A stretch of DNA of 64,000 nucleotides from Exiguobacterium marinum DSM 16307 (lineage in GTDB: Bacteria; Bacillota; Bacilli; Exiguobacteriales; Exiguobacteriaceae): positions 821,662 to 885,661 of the forward strand of contig NZ_KK211189.1 of NCBI RefSeq assembly GCF_000620845.1. Reading direction: 5' to 3'. Positions 59,390 to 64,000 of the stretch are shown here, one piece after another; position 1 is the first letter of the stretch; the number at the start of each line of letters is the position of its first letter. The notes under the pieces were generated by a model. It was given only the letters and a program-made list of their open reading frames with translations. It was not told where the DNA came from and made no database searches. Position numbers and translations under genes: made by a program.

Positions 59390-60060
59390 CCGGAACGCTC
59401 CTCGGTCCATCGATATCCACGTCCCCATACCGTCTTTAAATAATCATCAATCGGAAATCCTGCATCTCCTAACTTTTCTCGAATCATACGAATATGCGCA
59501 TCAACTGTGCGAGGGTCGGATTCTGCAGAGTAGGGCCAGACGAGATCAAATAAATCTAGGCGATTGAAGAGTCGATTCGGGTGCTGAAGGAACAGTTTCA
59601 AGATGGCCGTCGCTTTCGGTGTGAGGACAATCTCTTGTTCTTCATACAAAACGCGTCCGCTCTCCTCATCGTAACGAAGTGGTCCGTATTGGATGTTGAC
59701 GACACGGGTCCGGCGTAAGACGGCGCGAATACGGGCGAGGAGCACGTTCCCATCGAACGGTTTGGTGACGTAATCATCCGCTCCGGCATCTAATCCCTGG
59801 ATGGTCGTTTCATTGTCTGAACGTGCCGTCAATAAGACGACAGGTAATGCCGGGTCCATCGTCTTTAACTGACGACAAAGTGAGATCCCATCTACTTCTG
59901 GCATCATAATATCTAAAAGGACGAGATCCGGACGCTCTTCGATTTTGTCGAGTGCGGAACGAGCATCGCTCGCCTCGATGCAAGAGTACCCGTCACCCTC
60001 AAGAAACAGACGAATCAAATGTCTCATCTTTTCTTCATCGTCTACAATGAGAATCTTCAT
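59386..60060 (-). CDS. OmpR-family response regulator of the copper island
   Basis: The 224-residue protein has a receiver domain (IVDDEEKMRHLIRLFLEG; phospho-Asp in LVLLDIMMPEVDG; LLTARSDN; DDYVTKPFDGN) and a winged-helix output domain (about 125-224: IVLTPKATAILKLFLQHPNRLFNRLDLFDLVWP, TVDAHIRMIREKLGD, VWGRGYRW). It is translationally coupled to the kinase downstream and lies 30 bases after a MurE-N-like gene. Members of this family bind tandem 11-bp-period repeats such as those at 60483 and 54868. Confidence 0.92.
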   Translation of the reverse strand: MKILIVDDEEKMRHLIRLFLEGDGYSCIEASDARSALDKIEERPDLVLLDIMMPEVDGISLCRQLKTMDPALPVVLLTARSDNETTIQGLDAGADDYVTKPFDGNVLLARIRAVLRRTRVVNIQYGPLRYDEESGRVLYEEQEIVLTPKATAILKLFLQHPNRLFNRLDLFDLVWPYSAESDPRTVDAHIRMIREKLGDAGFPIDDYLKTVWGRGYRWTEERSG

Positions 60061-60090
60061 CTTGTACTCCTCCTTTCTTTACTCCTATTA

Positions 60091-60429
60091 TTATCGTTCC
60101 GCGTGCTTCGCGTGATTTCCTTCCGTGGCAAAAAGAGTCTGTAGTTGTTCACATGCGCGTGCGACGTCTCGACAGTAAATGACGGGCACTCTCGCGTCAA
60201 TCGGGCGATCCGTGACAATGGCGACTGCCCCGTTCCGAATGGCTGCCTTCACTAAATCGACACCCCGTTCATTAATTGGACGTTTGCATACATATAAAAA
60301 AGTTTTTTTTGTTTTTTCTGGTGTCGTTCCGATGCCGCGAATCGCCATCTCTTCAGGACGGTCGAGATACGACCAAGATAAGACAGAATCCAGTGTTGCC
60401 AATACGTCACGTAACGTCAGCTCTTGCAT
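60091..60429 (-). CDS. Stand-alone Mur-ligase N-terminal (MurE-N-like) domain protein
   Basis: The 112-residue protein resembles only the first domain of UDP-MurNAc-dipeptide ligases. A short helical opening (QELTLRDVLATL) is followed by IRGIGTTPEKTKKTFLYVCKRPINERGVDLVKAAIRNGAVAIVTDRPI and VPVIYCRDVARACEQLQTLFA, which parallel the MurE pattern of DSR..PGdlFvc...G.dfi..Ai.nGAvAiv...vPvi.V.D.r.al..la..fy. ATPase and C-terminal domains are absent. The start at 60429, after AAGGAAGGGG, is preferred over 60450. It is the first gene of the regulator-kinase operon. A nucleotide- or muropeptide-sensing adaptor is conceivable. Confidence 0.65.
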   Translation of the reverse strand: MQELTLRDVLATLDSVLSWSYLDRPEEMAIRGIGTTPEKTKKTFLYVCKRPINERGVDLVKAAIRNGAVAIVTDRPIDARVPVIYCRDVARACEQLQTLFATEGNHAKHAER

Positions 60430-60482
60430 TGTCGTTCCCCTTCCTTGCATAATCTCAATTTCACTAGTGTACCCGACGTTTG

Positions 60483-60499
60483 TGAAAAAGAAGTGAAAG
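60483..60499. promoter_or_regulatory. Direct repeat TGAAA-N6-TGAAAG between the regulator operon and the DUF305 gene
   Basis: TGAAA (60483-60487) and TGAAAG (60494-60499) repeat with 11-bp period after TTTG, the same arrangement as at 54868. It lies between the divergent MurE-N-like and DUF305 genes, where autoregulation and control of the DUF305 gene are both possible. Confidence 0.55.
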
Positions 60500-60598
60500 T
60501 TTAGAAGAACACATCAAGCATAAGAATATTTAGGTTTGAGTTTAATACAGGTAGGTAAAACTATTTCTACACACATAACTTAAGAAAGGGTGAACGAA

Positions 60599-61075
60599 AT
60601 GAAATCGTACGGTAAATTTGGAATTATGATTGCAGTCTCGACATTCCTGATGTATTGGCTCATGTATTTGAACGTCTTTCAAATTAATCATATCTTCTTT
60701 AGTCAGACGAGGTTATATATGGCACTCATCATGGGATCAGTCATGGCATTCGTCATGCTTCTTTTCATGTGGGGAATGTATAAGAATAAAACCCTTAACT
60801 TTATCATTCTAGGTGTCAGCGCCCTCGTCTTCAGTGCCTCACTCTGGCTCGTTAGGAGCCAGACGACCGTCGATGATGTCAGTTGGATGAAAGCGATGAT
60901 CCCGCACCACTCGATTGCCATCTTGACAAGTGAACGCGCTGAAATTGAAGACCCGCGCGTCAAAGAACTGTCGGAAGAAATCATCAAGGCACAGCGCCGT
61001 GAAATCGAAGAGATGAAGCAGTTGATTAAAGATTTAGAGGATGAGGAAGAGAACGCAGAAGAGAATCAAGATTAA
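60599..61075 (+). CDS. DUF305-domain membrane protein
   Basis: The 158-residue protein has three to four hydrophobic segments (about 6-28, 42-62, 68-85) followed by a helical, exposed DUF305 segment WMKAMIPHHSIAILTSERAEIEDPRVKELSEEIIKAQRREIEEMKQLIKDL and an acidic tail. The MIPHH motif is the conserved heart of DUF305, a domain repeatedly found in copper-resistance loci and thought to bind metal. GTG 60590 is in frame, but the AAGAAAGGG site points to ATG 60599. It is divergent from the regulator operon and monocistronic. Confidence 0.85.
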   Translation: MKSYGKFGIMIAVSTFLMYWLMYLNVFQINHIFFSQTRLYMALIMGSVMAFVMLLFMWGMYKNKTLNFIILGVSALVFSASLWLVRSQTTVDDVSWMKAMIPHHSIAILTSERAEIEDPRVKELSEEIIKAQRREIEEMKQLIKDLEDEEENAEENQD

Positions 61076-61078
61076 CAG

Positions 61079-61111
61079 ACATACACAGCCGATCGGCTGT
61101 GTATGTTTTTT
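61079..61111 (+). terminator. Intrinsic terminator of the DUF305 gene
   Basis: A perfect 12-bp stem (61079-61090 with 61095-61106), GATC loop, then a run of T. Confidence 0.9.
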
Positions 61112-61271
61112 GTCTTCAGGAAAAATAAGGGAATTAAGTTAGAATTTGTTTTCCTTTATTTGAAATATAAATGACATATTTGTCGGTTCGTTTTGGTGGT
61201 AAAATTTTTTCATCAAGATAATATAAAAAATAAAAAAATTTAAATACATAATTGAAAGGATTTACCATAAC

Positions 61272-61988
61272 ATGAAACGAAAGATGCTCTCCCTCTTCTG
61301 TGCAGTCTTACTCACCATGATAATCTTCACCCCAGCCAGTACCCCTGCTGAAGCGGCGACCACGTATTATGTCAAAGTCACGACCAACAGTTTAAACGTC
61401 CGTTCGGGTCCGGGCACGACGTATAAGATTGTCGGTAGCGCGAAGTTGGGACAGTCGTTCAAATATCTCGGCGTGAGCGGGGGATGGACGAAAATCAATT
61501 TCAACGGGACATCCCGCTACGTATCGAGTACATATGTGAAGAAGTATAGTGTCTCCACGCTTTCAACGACATCGACTGCGAAAATGATCATCCCGACAAA
61601 AGGGACGTTGACACAAAAGTATGGTCCTGCGAGCGGGCAGTACGGTTATACGTTCCATAACGGCATCGACTTGGCTGCTCCAAGAGGAACACCGGTCGTG
61701 GCAGCCGCGTCTGGACAAGTCATTGTCTCCCGAAACTACGGGGCGTACGGGAATCACATCATGATGACCCATCAGTTAAATGGCCAAACCTACATCACGG
61801 TATACGCACACCTCGACCGCCTCCATGTCGTCAATGGACAGACGGTCACAAAAGGGGCGACGATCGGAGCCGTCGGGAATACCGGCAACTCGTTCGGGAA
61901 CCATCTCCATTTCGAAGTACACCGGAACAGCTATGTATATAGCAGTTCAGCTCCTGCCAACAGTATCAATCCATATACGATGTTTTGA
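61272..61988 (+). CDS. Secreted M23 metallopeptidase with SH3b domain
   Basis: A 238-residue secreted peptidoglycan endopeptidase. The signal peptide is cleaved near AEAA (about 29). A bacterial SH3 domain (about 32-92: VTTNSLNVRSGPGTTYKIVGSAKLGQSFKYLG) is followed by an M23 LytM domain (about 108-238) with zinc ligands in HNGIDLA and HLHFEV and the catalytic region YITVYAHLDRLHVVNGQTV. Normally it cuts peptide cross-links during growth or remodelling. The preceding 160 bases are very AT-rich. Transcription probably starts there, but no convincing -35/-10 is seen. It is monocistronic. Confidence 0.92.
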   Translation: MKRKMLSLFCAVLLTMIIFTPASTPAEAATTYYVKVTTNSLNVRSGPGTTYKIVGSAKLGQSFKYLGVSGGWTKINFNGTSRYVSSTYVKKYSVSTLSTTSTAKMIIPTKGTLTQKYGPASGQYGYTFHNGIDLAAPRGTPVVAAASGQVIVSRNYGAYGNHIMMTHQLNGQTYITVYAHLDRLHVVNGQTVTKGATIGAVGNTGNSFGNHLHFEVHRNSYVYSSSAPANSINPYTMF

Positions 61989-61991
61989 CGC

Positions 61992-62032
61992 AAAAGCACG
62001 CGCTCCCCAATCGATGGGGGCGCGTGCTTTTT
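61992..62032 (+). terminator. Intrinsic terminator of the M23 peptidase gene
   Basis: A GC-rich stem of about 16 pairs (61992-62007 with 62016-62031) with T residues after it. It probably also serves the convergent small gene. Confidence 0.85.
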
Positions 62033-62034
62033 AG

Positions 62035-62196
62035 TTAGTGGATCGTTGTTCGTTTGTTTCGTCCGAGTTGGTTGGCAACGATGAGGCTCGCGCCAAGAAC
62101 GACACCGAACACTAATCCGAATAAGTTGTTGAAGAGTAACATGAGGATGATCCCGAAGACGAGACCGATACTCATGAGGCCAATCCGATCAAACAT
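62035..62196 (-). CDS. Small hydrophobic protein, 53 residues
   Basis: Reads MFDRIGLMSIGLVFGIILML then LFNNLFGLVFGVVLGASLIV and ANQLGRNKRTTIH. It has two membrane segments, glycine-rich, with a basic C-terminus. AAAAGGGG lies 7 bases ahead of the ATG on the minus strand. It sits between the M23 gene (convergent) and terC (same strand, 90 bases upstream). No family is recognised. The coding pattern and ribosome binding site support it. Confidence 0.6.
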   Translation of the reverse strand: MFDRIGLMSIGLVFGIILMLLFNNLFGLVFGVVLGASLIVANQLGRNKRTTIH

Positions 62197-62285
62197 AGTG
62201 AATCCCCTTTTCTGTAGTTGTGCACCTCAATGATTACCCGAGAATTTCAAAGAAAGAACACCGACGAAATGGATCGATTGATTCA

Positions 62286-63209
62286 TTATACGTGTTTGGC
62301 CGAACTAGGTTTCGTTTTGTAGAAACTATAGAGAACGCTAATCAAGATGACGAGAACGATTGTCCCGAGCGACATCCAGATCGGCATCTTGTACACATCA
62401 CCTAAAATCATCTTCGCCCCGATAAAGACGAGCATGAAACTGAGGCCGTGCTTCAAGTAATAGAAGCGGTCGATCAAGTTGGCGAGAACGAAGTAGAGAC
62501 TACGAAGTCCAAGAATCGCCATGATATTCGCATAGAAGATGATATACGGGTCACGCGAATACGCGAAGCTCGCGGCGACCGAATCGACGGCGAAGACGAT
62601 ATCCGACAACTCGATGAAGATGAGCGCGATGAAGAGCGGTGTGAAGAACAACTTCCCGTTGATCCGTTTCGTGAACTTCCCAGATGAAATGTCTTGTGTG
62701 ATCGGAAGGCGTCGTTCGAGCCAACGAATCGTCTTATTTTCTTCAAGTGACTCGTCTTTCCCGATATTTTTATACATCACCCAACCCGTATAGACGAGGA
62801 ACGCTCCGAACACGTAGTACACCCAACCGAAGTTTTCTAACAACGATACCCCAGCGACGATGAAGACGGCGCGGAAAAGAATCGCTCCGAGAATCCCCCA
62901 GAACAACACTTTGTGCTGATACTTGAGCGGGATGGCGAAGTAGGCAAAGACGAGCGAGAAGACGAACACGTTATCAATCGCGAGTGCCTTCTCGATGAAG
63001 TATACGCTCGCATATTCCGTCGCGGCCGTACTGCCTTGCGTGTAGAACAACCATCCCCCGAATACGAGGGCAATCCCAATCCAGACAAACGTCCATGTCC
63101 ATGCCTCGCGGAGCGAGACTTCGTGTGCCTTGCGGTGGAACACCCCGAGGTCAAGCGCGAGCATGAAGATGACGATGAGTAAAAACCCGATGAGTAGGGT
63201 CAACAACAA
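62286..63209 (-). CDS. TerC/Alx-family integral membrane protein (probable metal exporter)
   Basis: The 307-residue protein has about nine membrane spans. It carries the TerC acidic motifs: EKALAIDNVFVFSLVF (about 75-90) and IFIELSDIVFAVDSVAA (about 196-212), plus GLRSLYFVLANLIDRFYYLKHGLSFML. Members of this family export manganese or help load metals into exported enzymes. Three successive TTG codons (63209, 63206, 63203) can start the frame. AAGGAGG is best spaced for the second or third. No ATG is suitable. The promoter contains two palindromic operators. No Mn-sensing riboswitch fold is evident in the short leader. Confidence 0.9.
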   Translation of the reverse strand: MLLTLLIGFLLIVIFMLALDLGVFHRKAHEVSLREAWTWTFVWIGIALVFGGWLFYTQGSTAATEYASVYFIEKALAIDNVFVFSLVFAYFAIPLKYQHKVLFWGILGAILFRAVFIVAGVSLLENFGWVYYVFGAFLVYTGWVMYKNIGKDESLEENKTIRWLERRLPITQDISSGKFTKRINGKLFFTPLFIALIFIELSDIVFAVDSVAASFAYSRDPYIIFYANIMAILGLRSLYFVLANLIDRFYYLKHGLSFMLVFIGAKMILGDVYKMPIWMSLGTIVLVILISVLYSFYKTKPSSAKHV

Positions 63210-63220
63210 TTCCTCCTTTT

Positions 63221-63236
63221 AAGTTCATGCGAACCT
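63221..63236. promoter_or_regulatory. Downstream operator palindrome of terC
   Basis: AAGTTCATGCGAACCT is an imperfect copy of the palindrome at 63252, with centres 31 bp apart (about three helical turns). It falls in the predicted 5' leader, just before the ribosome binding site. Confidence 0.6.
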
Positions 63237-63246
63237 TTATATCATT

Positions 63247-63275
63247 AATTTAAGTTCATATGAACTTGAAGTCAA
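63247..63275 (-). promoter_or_regulatory. terC promoter with operator in its spacer
   Basis: On the minus strand TTGACT (63275-63270) and TAAATT (63252-63247) are 17 bases apart. The spacer is filled by the perfect palindrome AAGTTCATATGAACTT (63252-63267). A dimeric repressor bound there would exclude RNA polymerase. Confidence 0.65.
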
Positions 63276-63351
63276 GTGTTATTTTGTTATCGAGTTAATT
63301 GCATGTAGAGAACGGGAATATATTCTGAAGCATGAGAAAGGGGATGGCCGC

Positions 63352-64000
63352 ATGAAATATTTAGTCACAGGAGCAACGGGTAAACTCGGCTCGAAGATCG
63401 TGGAGGAGCTACTCAAATCAATTGATACGAGTGATCTAGCTGTCAGTGTACGGAATCCAGAGAAAGCCGCTTCACTCAAAGAGCGCGGGGTCGATGTGCG
63501 ACATGGTGACTTCGATCAGTCGGACACACTCGATGAAGCGTTCAAAGGTGTCGAACGTCTTTTGATCATCTCGGCAGATGGCGACAACGACACGCGGATT
63601 CGTCAACATACGAACGCAGTCGAGGCGGCAAAACGGGCTGATGTTTCATTCATCGCCTATACGAGTCTCGCCGATGCGACAGACAGTGAGAACTTGATGG
63701 CACCTCCACACGTCGTCACAGAGGAAGCGATTGTCGAGTCAGGTATTCCGTATGCATTCTTACGGAACAACTGGTACTTAGAGAACGAGTTGTCGAGCAT
63801 TCAGGCAGTCGTTGACGGGGCACCATGGATCACGGCGGCTCGGGATGGGAAAGTCGGATGGGCACTTCAACAAGATTATGCAGAAGCTGCGGCGAATGTC
63901 CTGTTGAAAGAACAGCAGGAGAGTGCTGTCTATGAATTGTCTGGACCACTTCATACCCAACAAGATCTTGTAGACGCACTCAGTGAAGTGTTAGGCCGTG
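63352..64000 (+). CDS. NmrA/QorB-like NAD(P)-binding oxidoreductase (3' end outside window)
   Basis: The first 216 residues of an atypical SDR are present. The N-terminal dinucleotide-binding motif is YLVTGATGKLGSKIVEELL. The usual RNPEKAASLKERGVDVRHGDFDQSDTLDEAFKGVERLLIISAD strand-helix pattern and AYTSLADA, PYAFLRNNWYLEN motifs follow, as in NmrA-like and QorB quinone/azo reductase relatives. AGAAAGGGGA is 8 bases ahead of ATG 63352. It is divergent from terC, and the terC operators lie about 100 bases upstream, so a shared regulator is possible. Redox-stress genes of this kind are often beside MarR/HxlR repressors. Confidence 0.85.
   Translation, partial: MKYLVTGATGKLGSKIVEELLKSIDTSDLAVSVRNPEKAASLKERGVDVRHGDFDQSDTLDEAFKGVERLLIISADGDNDTRIRQHTNAVEAAKRADVSFIAYTSLADATDSENLMAPPHVVTEEAIVESGIPYAFLRNNWYLENELSSIQAVVDGAPWITAARDGKVGWALQQDYAEAAANVLLKEQQESAVYELSGPLHTQQDLVDALSEVLGR

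Noticed and set aside
63210-63351. Manganese (yybP-ykoY) riboswitch upstream of terC
   Set aside because: The leader after the predicted start is only about 30 bases and shows palindromic operators. No room or conserved riboswitch helices are seen.
1-64000. Mobile elements, CRISPR arrays, tRNA or rRNA genes
   Set aside because: No transposase, integrase, repeated spacer array, or cloverleaf/rRNA-like stretch was recognised on reading. A tRNA scan was not possible here.

Overview
The window reads as a chromosomal segment of a low-GC Gram-positive of the class Bacilli, most probably Exiguobacterium. This rests on protein resemblance, gene order and AGGAGG-type ribosome binding sites with many TTG/GTG starts. 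The first 14 kb keeps the Bacillus order atpC - DUF1146 (ywzB) - murA - mbl - flhO - flhP - mscL - fabZ. The sporulation genes that sit between murA and mbl in Bacillus are absent, which fits a non-sporulating relative. No rRNA, tRNA, CRISPR array, transposase or prophage gene was recognised.

Layout. (1) 1-14 kb: cell-wall, shape, flagellar-rod and lipid genes, interrupted at 4.5-9.4 kb by an SDR relic, a LytS-like kinase/response-regulator pair and an orphan kinase. (2) 14-20.5 kb: chemoreceptor, C45 acyltransferase-like hydrolase, small lipoprotein, and a PTS - RpiR regulator - NanE amino-sugar operon behind a cre-like site. (3) 20.7-30.1 kb: a Cache-domain kinase and OmpR-type regulator, then MFS transporter - FdrA - DUF1116 - DUF2877 - carbamate kinase. 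This matches the E. coli allFGH/allK oxamate carbamoyltransferase and carbamate kinase set, without the allantoin-degrading genes. (4) 30.1-32.1 kb: a broken methyltransferase and an iron-sulfur photolyase. (5) 32.1-37.7 kb: a glycerol-3-phosphate/glycerophosphodiester uptake operon (glpP-ugpCAEBQ) that starts with its own antiterminator gene behind a terminator-bearing leader. (6) 37.7-50.1 kb: a diguanylate cyclase and an oligosaccharide locus (GH32, GH65 phosphorylase, DUF1189, LacI regulator, ABC transporter, beta-phosphoglucomutase, GH13), tied together by shared LacI-type operators and cre-like sites. (7) 50.1-52 kb: a GC-rich cstA-type transporter with an Fnr/CRP-like palindrome. (8) 52-61.1 kb: a copper-defence island (multicopper oxidase, CopB ATPase, lipoprotein, two-component system, stand-alone MurE-N-like protein, DUF305 protein). 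(9) 61.2-64 kb: an M23 peptidase, a TerC-type exporter with twin operator palindromes, and the start of an NmrA-like oxidoreductase.

The most interesting logic is local regulation next to catabolic or stress genes. A tandem TTATG repeat with 11-bp period sits on the -35 of the oxamate-type operon, just after its regulator gene. TGAAA-N6-TGAAAG repeats occur at both divergent copper promoters. GlpP is placed to control its own substrate-import operon. Functions come from reading motifs and gene order by eye; no database search was run.
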